NCBI GenBank assembly: GCA_035356615.1
Contig: DAOQSN010000012.1
Location: 49,576-113,575, forward strand
Direction: 5' to 3'
From: JAKQDH01 sp029558835
GTDB taxonomy: Bacteria; Planctomycetota; Phycisphaerae; UBA1845
Length of the DNA: 64,000 nt
Shown: in pieces, positions 41,252-49,506 of the stretch
How positions within the stretch are numbered: the stretch's first letter is position 1
How the letters are laid out: every line of letters starts with the position of its first letter
Notes under the pieces: model-generated
The model's database searches: none
The model's input: only the letters and a program-made list of their open reading frames with translations
Told to the model about the DNA's origin: nothing
Translations under genes and position numbers: made by a program

Positions 41252-42157
41252 TCAGCCCTCTGCCACGGTGGAGGCACGGCGCGACCTGAACTTCGTGGGC
41301 TTCTTATCGCCTTTGTAAGCGGCCAGCACGGTCTGCCGGGCGTTGATCTGCTCGCGGAGGAACCCGGCCGCCGCCTGCAACTCGACTTCCGGCGCCGGCA
41401 AATCCGCCAACGGATACTCCGGGCGGTCGAGGATCAGATACCCCTCATAACCGATGCCCCTGAGCAGCTCAATCTGCCGCGCCAACTCGGCCTCACCCTG
41501 CCCCAGGGGACGGTAGCCTGCCCCGTTGCCTTCCGCCTCGAACGCCACGTCTCCTACGTGCACCAGCCCCAGCTTCTGCCCGATCCGCGGGATCGAAACC
41601 GTGGGGCGCTCATAGTCGCAAAGGGCGTGCAACTGGTTCCAGCAGCAGCGGACGGCCGGGTGGCTGGCCGCATCCGTCACGAACCAGACGTCCCTGCTCC
41701 CGCGGAAGTCCCCGCTGTTCTCCACCAACAGCGTCACGCCGGCGGCCGCCAGCTCGGGCACCAGGGAAGTGACCGCCGCCGCGATCCGACCCAACGCCAG
41801 CCGCCGATTGTCCAGCCGCTGCACCCTCCCCATCGGAATCCGCACGTAAGGACAACCCAGGCGACTTGCCAACCCCACGAACCCCGCAATCTCCGCCTTC
41901 GCCGCGGCCACGTCGGACTCCGACTTGCCGTCCAGCGTCACCGGCGCGCCCAGACCCAACAGCGTCACCTTGTTCCGCGCAAACAGCTCCCGCACGTCGT
42001 CGGAATGCTCGCTGAGGGCGGGAATCAAGGGCAGTCGGTCGTAGCCCTGCAACCCGCGCAGCTCAACCGCGTCGAAGCCGAACTGCGTTGCCCACGCAAC
42101 GATGGTCTCCAGAGCCGCCTGAGGACACAGTGCTGAACTGAAGGCGATTTTCATCAT
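41252..42157 (-). CDS. Sugar phosphate isomerase/epimerase-like TIM barrel
   Basis: A 301-residue protein of the AP endonuclease 2/xylose isomerase-like superfamily. The barrel strands are KIAFSSALCPQAALETIVAW, FDAVELRGLQGYD, KVTLLGLGAPVTL, CPYVRIPMGRV, GVTLLVENSGDF and RQIELLRGIGYEGYLILDRP. Metal-binding Glu, Asp and His positions fit the family (VEN, HVGD). These enzymes act on sugars such as hydroxypyruvate, tagatose or inosose; the substrate is not clear. The start is the ATGATG at 42157 (MMKIAFS). It ends in a basic Lys/Arg tail (KPTKFRSRRASTVAEG). Confidence 0.83.
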   Translation of the reverse strand: MMKIAFSSALCPQAALETIVAWATQFGFDAVELRGLQGYDRLPLIPALSEHSDDVRELFARNKVTLLGLGAPVTLDGKSESDVAAAKAEIAGFVGLASRLGCPYVRIPMGRVQRLDNRRLALGRIAAAVTSLVPELAAAGVTLLVENSGDFRGSRDVWFVTDAASHPAVRCCWNQLHALCDYERPTVSIPRIGQKLGLVHVGDVAFEAEGNGAGYRPLGQGEAELARQIELLRGIGYEGYLILDRPEYPLADLPAPEVELQAAAGFLREQINARQTVLAAYKGDKKPTKFRSRRASTVAEG

Positions 42158-42793
42158 GTCAACCGCACTCCCAAGAAACGTCGCCGCGCCATTCGCCGAA
42201 ACCGGTCCCCGGCCGAACCGGCCGGTGCGGATGCCCCACGCCCCCGACAACGGCAAGGCGTACGGCACCTCGCAGGGGCCCTCCACTCTCGACACACCTG
42301 TCACGGGGAGCGAGGCCATCGCCGCCCCGCGCCGAGCGTGCCCGCTACACCCGGAGGGCCCGGAGCGTACCAGACCGGTCCCAACGGTCAACCGAAGTCG
42401 CGCCAGGTGGGAACTCAGAGGCATCTGCTGCGTCTAACTCCAGTGACGGCACGCCGCTTGGCCCATGACCGGCGCGCGGCGGAACCCCGTCAATCGTCGC
42501 CTCCGGGCTGCGGCACCCCTTGCCGGGGTCCGGACCGGAGCGGCGGCCCGCGCGAGTGCGCGTGCAGCGATCGTGTGTTTACGAGCCGTTGCAGCTTGAC
42601 TTGGCGCGAGCGTGGGCGGATAATTACAATTGGATAGGTGCCAGGAGGCTCAGGCAGGCCGACTGCGATTGACGTGAGGAGCCCGCGGCCGATGCCTGCC
42701 AGATGTCCCGGTCACCCACCAGGATCCAGCGTTTCCGCCCATGCTCGCAAACGTGCACTGATTCTTCAAGCACGGCATGTGGAGGATGGTGCG
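42158..42793. other. Long divergent intergenic region
   Basis: 636 bases between the isomerase-like gene and the first small anchored protein. The only clear signal is a sigma-70-like promoter pair at 42596-42624. No gene or repeat of note is supported. Confidence 0.6.
42596..42624 (+). promoter_or_regulatory. Predicted sigma-70-type promoter
   Basis: TTGACT at 42596-42601 and GATAAT at 42619-42624 are separated by 17 bases, near the sigma-70 ideal. A leader of about 160 bases would precede the ATG at 42794. Sequence match only; no transcript evidence. Confidence 0.55.
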
Positions 42794-43120
42794 ATGAATC
42801 CGAACTGGCCTTGGAAATGGGTGGCGGGTAGCCTCGGGGTAGGGGTGGCGGTTGGCGGTTTGGGCGTGTTCGCGTTGGCTGGAAATCAGGGTGGAGCAGC
42901 CTCCAGCCAGTCTGCCGTCGTGGCCGTTCAATCGGGTTTGGAGACGACGCCCGCGCCGCCGGTGGTGGCGCCTCGGCCAAGACCGCTCGTCCGACCTCAA
43001 CCGGTGGTGGCGGAGCCGCGCGTTCGGACGCCCGAAGATCGGCCCACCCCGCCGACGCCACGACCGCGTGGTGGGGCACCGACCGAATTAGAGACGAGGA
43101 AGAAGACGCCTGCATGCTGA
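42794..43120 (+). CDS. Small single-pass membrane protein with Pro/Arg-rich tail
   Basis: A 108-residue protein. A short basic start (MNPNWPWKW) precedes one membrane helix (VAGSLGVGVAVGGLGVFALA). The rest is a Pro/Arg-rich disordered tail (APPVVAPRPRPLVRPQPVVA). The start is fixed by GGAGG eight bases upstream. The next gene (43189), 68 bases away, has the same plan, so the two may be co-expressed. The tail could be a cell-wall or protein-binding extension. Function unknown; no family recognised. Confidence 0.65.
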   Translation: MNPNWPWKWVAGSLGVGVAVGGLGVFALAGNQGGAASSQSAVVAVQSGLETTPAPPVVAPRPRPLVRPQPVVAEPRVRTPEDRPTPPTPRPRGGAPTELETRKKTPAC

Positions 43121-43188
43121 CCCCGTGAGCACGCCGAGAAGACCGGGCGTGACTTGGGCAGCCGGCTCAAGACTGAGAGGTGCGGACC

Positions 43189-43521
43189 ATGGACGATAAG
43201 AAGAAGGCGATTCTGGCGTTTGGATTGATTGGGGCTGTCGTGCTGGGCTGGGGGTCCTACTTCCTCTTCCTGCGCGACTCGGGTGGCCCGGCCACGACGG
43301 ACACGGCGGCAGCCGCAACGGGGCCGCGGGTGCGGCAGCAAACGGTGCAGGAGGAGCCGAAGAAGGCGGTGACGCGAAGAGCCGCCACGCGTGAGAAGCC
43401 CCAGGTGGAGCAACCCACGAGGCGTGAGCGCGCACCCCAGGAGGTAGAGACAAGCAAGCCGCGTGAGCGTAAGAGAACCGACACCGAAGAGAAGAAGAAA
43501 AAAATCACGCCGGCGGCTTGA
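43189..43521 (+). CDS. Small single-pass membrane protein with highly charged tail
   Basis: A 110-residue protein. The N-terminus (MDDKKKAILAFGLIGAVVLG) forms a membrane helix continuing as WGSYFLFL. A disordered, Lys/Arg/Glu-rich tail follows (RRAATREKPQVEQPTRRERA). GAGAGG eight bases upstream of the ATG supports this start; a GTG at 43180 would add three residues. It has the same layout as the preceding gene, but the tail here is mixed-charge and not Pro-rich. A candidate terminator follows at 43547. No family was recognised. Confidence 0.65.
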   Translation: MDDKKKAILAFGLIGAVVLGWGSYFLFLRDSGGPATTDTAAAATGPRVRQQTVQEEPKKAVTRRAATREKPQVEQPTRRERAPQEVETSKPRERKRTDTEEKKKKITPAA

Positions 43522-43546
43522 CCGGCGTCTCCCCGATGACAGGCAA

Positions 43547-43594
43547 CGGGCCCGCGAGCGGCGCCGCACCGGCGACCGCGCGGGCCCGGTTTGT
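43547..43594 (+). terminator. Candidate terminator hairpin after the small membrane proteins
   Basis: A 10-bp perfect stem (CGGGCCCGCG at 43547-43556 with CGCGGGCCCG at 43579-43588) has a 22-base loop and is followed by GTTTGTT. The T-run is weak, so termination is only likely. Confidence 0.5.
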
Positions 43595-43742
43595 TCCCTG
43601 TGACGTCAGGTCGCAAAACCGGGCTCGCGCCGGCACCGAGGGGCCCATCTGCAAACGGCGCCGTGGCCGCTCGGTGTGCACGGGTCCGTGTCAGATTAGG
43701 CGGGATGGCTTCGGCCCCAGCGGGGCCAACGTTGATGGCTGT

Positions 43743-43785
43743 CCACGGGTTCCGTCCGGACGAAGCGCCCGGACGGAACCCGTGG
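43743..43785. repeat. 17-bp perfect hairpin
   Basis: CCACGGGTTCCGTCCGG (43743-43759) pairs perfectly with its reverse complement at 43769-43785 across a 9-base loop. It stands in a stretch with no gene, between the small membrane proteins and the heme-c membrane proteins. Confidence 0.85.
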
Positions 43786-43818
43786 CTACACACCCTTGCC
43801 CCCTTTCAGGGGTGTACC

Positions 43819-43950
43819 TGTTTAGCGTGGGTGCCATGCCCTCACCCGCCGCAGGCGGGGGTGGGCATGTGCCGCGTCCGCAGAGGCATGCTTACCCGCG
43901 ACTGCGGTCGCGGGAAAGCGCGGCACCCACCACGCCGAAGACGCTAAACA
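43819..43950. repeat. Palindromic element with TGTTTAGCGT ends
   Basis: TGTTTAGCGT at 43819-43828 and its reverse complement at 43941-43950 enclose GGGTGCC/GGCACCC pairs and Cys-GC-rich inner hairpins (GGGTGCCATGCCC ... GCGGCACCCACC). The centre recalls the arms of the family A repeats, but the ends differ. Confidence 0.75.
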
Positions 43951-44096
43951 CGTGCTCAGGGGCAACAGGCGACGCCGCCTGATGTGTCATGGCCCCGGCG
44001 CGCACCACTGCGGCAGCGTGCGCTTGACGCCCGCGTGGTCGCCCTCCACAATCCGCCGCTGCCGGCTGGACACGGGGCTGCGAGGGCCTGACCGCG

Positions 44097-45629
44097 ATGG
44101 ATTTCCCGCTCTTTCATCTTGATCTGGTGGGCAACCGGATCATGTTCGCGGTGATCGCGATTCTCCACGTGCTGATCAACCACGCCCTGGCAGTCGGGGC
44201 CATCCCGTTGATCACGCTGATGGAGTGGTGGGGGCAACGGACCGGCCGATCCGAGTGGGACCGGCTGGCGTACCGCATCCTGGCCGTCTGCTTCATCGTC
44301 ACCACGAGCGTCGGGGCGCTCACCGGGGTCGGCATCTGGTTCTCCGCGTCACTGGCGAACCCCAGCGCGATCGGCAGCCTGATTCGCGTGTTCTTCTGGG
44401 CGTGGTTCTTCGAGTGGCTGGTCTTCGTGACGGAAGTCAGCCTCATCATGGCGTACTTCCTGACCTGGAAGAGCTGGACCGGTGCGCGGAAGCCGGCGCA
44501 CATCGGCCTGGGCGTCGCGTTGAGCATCATGTCGTGGCTCACCATGGCGGTAATCGTGGCCATCCTCGGCTTCATGATGGACACGGGGACCTGGCCGGAA
44601 GCCCCGACGTTCTGGCGCGGCGTGCTCAACCCGATCTACATACCGCAGCTTGTGTTCCGCACGCCGGGGGCGATGGTGGCGGCCGGGGCGTTCGCGCTGC
44701 TGCTGGCATTCTTCTTCACTCGGAAGGGGGACGGCTTCCGGGCGCAGGCGGTGCGGTTCACGTCCGCGTGGACGCTGGGGTGGGTGCCGTTGTGCGCGGC
44801 CGGGGCTTGGTGGTACTGGCGCGTCGTGCCGGAGGCGATGGGCGCGAACGTCGCGGTGGCACTGACCACGCAGGCGTTCGAGAGCTGGCACCGCACGGTG
44901 GGCTACCTGATTCTCGCGTCGGCGGGCGTGCTGGTGCTGGTGTCGCTGTGGGGAGTAACGGCGCCGCGCCGGCTGCCACGTCTGGCATTGGTCCTGCCGG
45001 TGTTGCTGGCGTTCGCGCTGCTTACCTACTTCGAGCGGGTGCGGGAGTTCGTGCGAAAGCCGTACGTGATCGGGCGGTACATGTATGCCAACGGCATTCG
45101 CCCGGCCGATTACCCACTGCTGGCGACGGACGGCGTGCTCGCCCACGCGACGTACACGCCGGTGCGGACCATCACGGACGCGAACCGGCTGGCGGCCGGC
45201 AGGGCCATGTTCAACATCGCCTGCACGCGCTGCCACACGACGACCGGCGTCAACGGCGTGGTGAAGAAGCTGACCGATCTGTACGGGACCGATCCCTGGG
45301 AACGGGAGGTCGTCGAGGGTTACCTGCGTACGATGCATAACACGCGTCCCTTCATGCCGCCGGTTCCCGGGACGGAGGCGGAATTGGCGGCCCTGACGGA
45401 TTACCTGCTGGAGTTGCAGCGGAACCCGCAGCGGCTGCCGGGCGCGCAGAGTGTCGGTGTCGAGGTGCCTGACCAGGAGACGCCGGCCGCGTCGAGAGCC
45501 GATGCGTCCGGCGACCTCCACGCCGGCCGCGGGGGGCCGACGCTACTTGCCCGGCCGGTGACGCCGGGAAGTGACGGGGAAACGTCGCCCCAGGTGGGCA
45601 CGCACGATCCACTCGCCAGTCCGCATTAG
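44097..45629 (+). CDS. CydA-like membrane protein with C-terminal c-type heme motif
   Basis: A 510-residue protein. The first helix (RIMFAVIAILHVLINHALAV) is followed by the ALTGVGIWFSASLANPSA segment and about eight to nine membrane helices, a plan like cytochrome bd subunit I. Conserved His and the FESWHRTVGY loop could be heme ligands. Unlike classic CydA, no clear GRQPW quinol-loop motif is seen. Residues 376-380 (CTRCH) form a c-type heme site in a C-terminal domain (RAMFNIACTRCHTTTGVNGV; FMPPVPGTEAELAALTDYLL), likely periplasmic. The last ~70 residues are a disordered tail. It is followed after 15 bases by a second such gene. Probably a heme-c/bd-like electron-transfer or oxidase subunit; the terminal acceptor is unknown. 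Confidence 0.72.
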   Translation: MDFPLFHLDLVGNRIMFAVIAILHVLINHALAVGAIPLITLMEWWGQRTGRSEWDRLAYRILAVCFIVTTSVGALTGVGIWFSASLANPSAIGSLIRVFFWAWFFEWLVFVTEVSLIMAYFLTWKSWTGARKPAHIGLGVALSIMSWLTMAVIVAILGFMMDTGTWPEAPTFWRGVLNPIYIPQLVFRTPGAMVAAGAFALLLAFFFTRKGDGFRAQAVRFTSAWTLGWVPLCAAGAWWYWRVVPEAMGANVAVALTTQAFESWHRTVGYLILASAGVLVLVSLWGVTAPRRLPRLALVLPVLLAFALLTYFERVREFVRKPYVIGRYMYANGIRPADYPLLATDGVLAHATYTPVRTITDANRLAAGRAMFNIACTRCHTTTGVNGVVKKLTDLYGTDPWEREVVEGYLRTMHNTRPFMPPVPGTEAELAALTDYLLELQRNPQRLPGAQSVGVEVPDQETPAASRADASGDLHAGRGGPTLLARPVTPGSDGETSPQVGTHDPLASPH

Positions 45630-45644
45630 AGGTATACGCAGCGT

Positions 45645-47060
45645 ATGGAGTTGACCGGCCCGATTCCCATCCCGCATGACATCCCGCTACCGCTGCCGGT
45701 GGACCAGGTTGTGGCGCAGGCGTTGATTGTGCTGCTGTTCCTGGCCCACATTCTGTTCGTGGGGTTCATGGTGGGCGGGTCGGTGCTGACCGTGGTTTGC
45801 GAGGCAATCGGCCTGCGGCGCCGGCCATTCGACGGGCTGGCCCGGACCATCGCGGCGACGGTGACGGTCAACAAGAGTCTGGCGGTGGTGCTGGGGGTGG
45901 GGCCGCTGCTGGCCATCAACATGCTCTACACCGTCTATTTCTACTCGGCGAATGCCTTGACGGGATACGCGTGGATCTCGATTGTGCCGCTGGTGACGCT
46001 GGCGTTTCTGCTCACGTATGCCCACAAGTACAGTTGGGAGAAGTGGGCGGCCGCCAAGAAGGCCCACATCGCATTGGGCACCTGCGGCGCACTGCTGTTC
46101 CTGTTCATCCCGCTGATCTTCCTGGGCAACATCAACCTGATGCTGTTTCCGGAGCGGTGGACGGAGGTGCGTGGGTTCTTCTCGACGCTGCTGCTGGCGA
46201 ACGTACTGCCGCGCTACCTGCATTTCGTGGTGGCCTGCATGCTGGTCACGCCGCTGTTTCTGGTGGGGTGGCTCACCCGGTCTGGCTCCCCGTTGGAAAC
46301 GCTGGTGCCGGGCTTCACGCGCCCGCAGCTTCGCCGGGGCCTGTACCTGGTGACGTTCTGGGGGGTTTGCGTCCAGGTGGGCGCGGGACTGCTGGTACTG
46401 CTGACGCTACCGGTGCACGGGCTGAGTCACCTCATGGTGGCCGTGATTCTGCTGGGGGCGGCCTGCGCGCTGGTGGCACTGGTGCTGCTGCGGCGGGAGG
46501 TTTGGGTAACGGCGCCGGACGTGGGGCGGTACTTCGTCCCCATCGTGGCGCTGCTTACGGTGACGGCCCTGTGCATGGGGTATGGGCGACACCTGTACCG
46601 CGAAGGTGCCATTGGCTGGCATCGTCAGCAAATGGCGGCAAAGACGGAGGAATTTGCCTGGGCCAGTGCGGCCGCCCAGTGGCGGTTCGCCACCGGCGCC
46701 GGAGCGGAGGATGAGAATCTGCCGCCGGGCGAGCGGGTGTTCAAGGCCGCCTGCGCCAGTTGCCACGCGGTGGAGCGCGTCCTGGTGGGTCCGTCGCTGA
46801 CGGAGATCGCCGGTCTGTACAAGGACAACCCCGGCGGCATCGTTACCTGGGCGAAGAATCCGGGAAAGAAACGCCCGGAGATGCCCAAGATGCCCGCGTT
46901 TCGCCTGCCGGACGAGAAGCTGCTCGCAGCCGCTGAGCACATGCTCGCGCTCGGGTCGGGCCAGGAAGCACCGCCACCTGCCCCATCCGCGCCGGACGCC
47001 GATGCAGCCCCCGCAACCCAACCTCCACCGGACGACCCGGCCCAACCTGCTGAGCCGTAA
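45645..47060 (+). CDS. Second CydA-like membrane protein with C-terminal c-type heme motif
   Basis: A 471-residue protein. An N-terminal helix (QALIVLLFLAHILFVGFMVG) carries a His like the gene before it. About seven further helices follow (ATVTVNKSLAVVLGVGPLLA, AYVHKY-type loop, VVACMLVTPLFLVGWL). The last third is a cytochrome c domain with CASCH at 370-374, the axial Met probably in EMPKMPAFRLP, and a Pro/Ala-rich tail. The start, 15 bases after the previous stop, means translation is probably coupled. Together the two proteins form a two-heme-c pair, best seen as a bd-like oxidase or quinol-cytochrome complex. No CydB with its usual helices was recognised. Function is inferred from fold alone. 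Confidence 0.72.
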   Translation: MELTGPIPIPHDIPLPLPVDQVVAQALIVLLFLAHILFVGFMVGGSVLTVVCEAIGLRRRPFDGLARTIAATVTVNKSLAVVLGVGPLLAINMLYTVYFYSANALTGYAWISIVPLVTLAFLLTYAHKYSWEKWAAAKKAHIALGTCGALLFLFIPLIFLGNINLMLFPERWTEVRGFFSTLLLANVLPRYLHFVVACMLVTPLFLVGWLTRSGSPLETLVPGFTRPQLRRGLYLVTFWGVCVQVGAGLLVLLTLPVHGLSHLMVAVILLGAACALVALVLLRREVWVTAPDVGRYFVPIVALLTVTALCMGYGRHLYREGAIGWHRQQMAAKTEEFAWASAAAQWRFATGAGAEDENLPPGERVFKAACASCHAVERVLVGPSLTEIAGLYKDNPGGIVTWAKNPGKKRPEMPKMPAFRLPDEKLLAAAEHMLALGSGQEAPPPAPSAPDADAAPATQPPPDDPAQPAEP

Positions 47061-47066
47061 CCACGG

Positions 47067-47195
47067 AAACGGGGACGCAGCTAGTCTTCGCTGCCCCCTT
47101 GCCCCGGCCGCCTCACCGGGGGTCCCGTCGGCCTGCGGGTTTGCTTCAGCGGCAAGCCGCATCCCAGTATCAGAAACTTAGCTGCGTCCCCGTTT
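47067..47195. repeat. Inverted-repeat element with GGGGACGCAGCTA ends
   Basis: AAACGGGGACGCAGCTA (47067-47083) and its reverse complement (47179-47195) bound a 129-base element. The right end overlaps the last codons of wecB (stop at 47178), so the C-terminal RKRGRS is encoded by it. It looks like a REP/MITE-type sequence. Confidence 0.85.
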
Positions 47196-48335
47196 TCTGA
47201 TGCTGTGCGTCAGAATATCCGCGATGCGGGGGGACGCGTATCCGTCGCCGTAGGGGCTGATGCGCCTGGCCATGCGGCGGTAAGCCTCAGCATCGGTCAA
47301 CAGTTCGGTAACGGCGGCGACTATGGCATCCGGCTCGTCGCCGACGAGGCGGGCAACGCCCGCGGAGACGGCCTCGGGGCGCTCCGTCGTGCGGCGCAGC
47401 ACCAGCACCGGTTTACCCAGGTGCGGCGCCTCTTCCTGCACGCCGCCTGAGTCCGTAAGCACCAGGTGGCTGCGCGCAAGCAGCCGGACGAAATCGGCGT
47501 AATCCACCGGCTCCAGCAGGTGGCAACGCGGCTGGTCCCCCAGCACCGGCGTGAACGCGGCGCGGACCGCCGGCGAGAAGTGCACCGGGAACACGATGCG
47601 GATGTCGCGGTGCAGTTCGAGCACGCGGGCAAACGCCTCGGCAATGCGGCGCATGAACGGCTGGTTCTCCCGCCGGTGCACCGTGACCGCCAGCAAACGT
47701 CCTGCCGGGCATGCAAGGACCGCGGCCAAGCGCGGGTCACCCGGATACCGGTCGAGGTTCGCGTGCATCAGGCGCAGGGCGTCAATGCCCGTGTTCCCCG
47801 TAACCCAGATGCGCTCGGCGGGAACGCCCTCGGCGAGCAAGGTCTGACGGGCGGTCTGCGTCGGGGTGAAGTGCCAGTCGGCCAGTGCGGAAGTCAGCCG
47901 CCGGTTCATCTCCTCGGGAAACGGATGGCGAACGTCGCCGCTGCGCAGGCCCGCCTCCAGATGACCCACGGGAATCTGAGCATAGAAAGCCGCCAGAGCA
48001 CCCACGAATACCGTCGTCGTATCACCCTGCACAATGACGGCATCGGGCCGGAGCTGCGCGAGGGCCTCGCTGACCCGCTCCACCAGCGTGGCCGTCAGCC
48101 GCTCGAGCGATTGGGCCGGCTGCATCACGTCCAGATCGAGCGTCACCGGCAGCCCCAGCAGTCCCACCGCCTGACGCAGCAACTCGCGGTGCTGGCCACT
48201 GAGGACGACCTGCACGTCGAAATCGGCGCGACGCTTGAGCTCGACGACCAGCGACCAGACCTTGATGGCCTCGGGTCGCGTCCCGATGACGAAGCATACC
48301 TTGAATGGTCCCGTGGTCGGCAACGTCACACGCAA
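47178..48335 (-). CDS. wecB: UDP-N-acetylglucosamine 2-epimerase (non-hydrolysing)
   Basis: A 385-residue GT-B-fold enzyme converting UDP-GlcNAc to UDP-ManNAc for surface polysaccharide. The family opening (KVCFVIGTRPEAIKVWSLVV) is intact, followed by VQGDTTTVFVGALAAFYAQI, VGHLEAGLRSGDVRHPFPEE, MNRRLTSALADWHFTPTQTA, VTVHRREN and LTDSGGVQEEAPHLGKPVLV. The final phrase (RRTTERPEAVSAGVARLVG) is the ligand-binding end. The start is TTG 48335; GTG 48329 is an alternative. The last few residues come from the palindromic element. No wecC is visible nearby. Confidence 0.92.
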   Translation of the reverse strand: MRVTLPTTGPFKVCFVIGTRPEAIKVWSLVVELKRRADFDVQVVLSGQHRELLRQAVGLLGLPVTLDLDVMQPAQSLERLTATLVERVSEALAQLRPDAVIVQGDTTTVFVGALAAFYAQIPVGHLEAGLRSGDVRHPFPEEMNRRLTSALADWHFTPTQTARQTLLAEGVPAERIWVTGNTGIDALRLMHANLDRYPGDPRLAAVLACPAGRLLAVTVHRRENQPFMRRIAEAFARVLELHRDIRIVFPVHFSPAVRAAFTPVLGDQPRCHLLEPVDYADFVRLLARSHLVLTDSGGVQEEAPHLGKPVLVLRRTTERPEAVSAGVARLVGDEPDAIVAAVTELLTDAEAYRRMARRISPYGDGYASPRIADILTHSIRKRGRS

Positions 48336-48425
48336 CTCGTCTCAAGAACCCGGACGACAAAACGCATCCCGGCGGGGACGTTCACGGGCGGGACGCCCGT
48401 GCCACACTGCTCCGGGCGTGGACCC

Positions 48426-48944
48426 CTAGCCTGCGGCCGGCAGACCGAGATACGCCGGAACCCAATGCACCAGCGCGTGCATGAGGACGCAGGTATACAG
48501 GCCCGCGACCAGATCGTCACCGACGACCCCCCAACCACCAGGGAGGTGTTTCTCGATCAGGTTGCCCGGTGGGAACTTCACGATGTCGAGGCCGCGCTCC
48601 AGCACGAAGCTCGCCAGCGCGGTCTGCCAGGTAAATGGCACCAACGCCACAGCCACGAAGTAGCCGGCCAGCTCGTCCCACACCAGCCGCCGGCTGTCCT
48701 TAGTGCCCAGCAGGCGATCGCCCACGGAGTGCAGCCAGACGGACGCCGCGCTGAACACCACCACGGCCGGCACGTACACAAACCACGGCCAGCCGCGCGT
48801 CCAGGCGAACACCGGAATCCCCACGACGGCCACGGTAACCGTCCCGGACGCCGGCGCATACCCGAGCGGCCCGACCGAGCCGATCCAGAGCAAGGTCGTC
48901 TGCCAGGCGCGGCGCTGCCCGGTCTTGGCAGGCATGTCGCTCAC
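48426..48944 (-). CDS. pgpA: Phosphatidylglycerophosphatase A
   Basis: A 172-residue inner-membrane protein of the PgpA family, which dephosphorylates phosphatidylglycerol phosphate. Family marks: IGSVGPLGYAPASGTVTV, VWDELAGYFVAVALVPF and GLDIVKFPPGNLIEKHLPGG followed by WGVVGDDLVAGLYTC. These include the conserved acidic and Lys/His residues that make the metal-dependent site. Three to four membrane helices are visible. The start is GTG 48944 with GAGG eight bases upstream; ATG 48935 and 48980 are alternatives. It is about 90 bases upstream of wecB. Confidence is high; it could share a promoter with wecB. Confidence 0.9.
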   Translation of the reverse strand: MSDMPAKTGQRRAWQTTLLWIGSVGPLGYAPASGTVTVAVVGIPVFAWTRGWPWFVYVPAVVVFSAASVWLHSVGDRLLGTKDSRRLVWDELAGYFVAVALVPFTWQTALASFVLERGLDIVKFPPGNLIEKHLPGGWGVVGDDLVAGLYTCVLMHALVHWVPAYLGLPAAG

Positions 48945-49506
48945 CGATGCGCCCTCGTTGTGGTCGCCTGTCCGGGTCATGCAGGAACATCCCCGCCCGT
49001 CCACGGCTGCCGTCGATCTTCGTGGGATTCCGTGCGGCCGGCAACCGCTGCGGCGACCAGAAACCCCAGACCGCGGTTGTCGTACCGGCGGTACGCTTCC
49101 TCGTCCCTAGTCTACCGGGTTATCGGCCAGCGTAACCCGTTGTGCTTGAGCGTCATCCCGGACGGGCGTGAGGGCGTCCTGCCGCGTTCCGTGTCACCTG
49201 GCTGACCCGCGGACGCGCGGGGGCGCAGTCGCCAAGACAACCGCCCCCCACCCCGGCCGCACGGGCTGCCACCTCCCTCGCGCCGGCTGCGGTGTGCGGT
49301 GCTGCGGGTACCAGTAACGCCGCCGTAACAACACGCCGGCGCCCGTTGAGGCACGCCGATGAGAACGAGTATATAGAGAGCCGGGCCGATGGGTCCAGGC
49401 CGTGTTCGCGCTCCGCAGAGCCGTGCCGTCGGGGCACTGAGAAGGCTTTGCGGACCACGAAGGCGCGGAGGGAACGTGGGTCAAGCTTGCGAAAGGTTTG
49501 CTTGTC
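48945..49506. other. Intergenic region before the DUF1573-thioredoxin gene
   Basis: About 560 bases without a gene. Possible promoter for the next gene: TTGAGG (49346-49351), 18 bases, TATATA (49370-49375); the leader would be about 125 bases. Low confidence. Confidence 0.4.
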
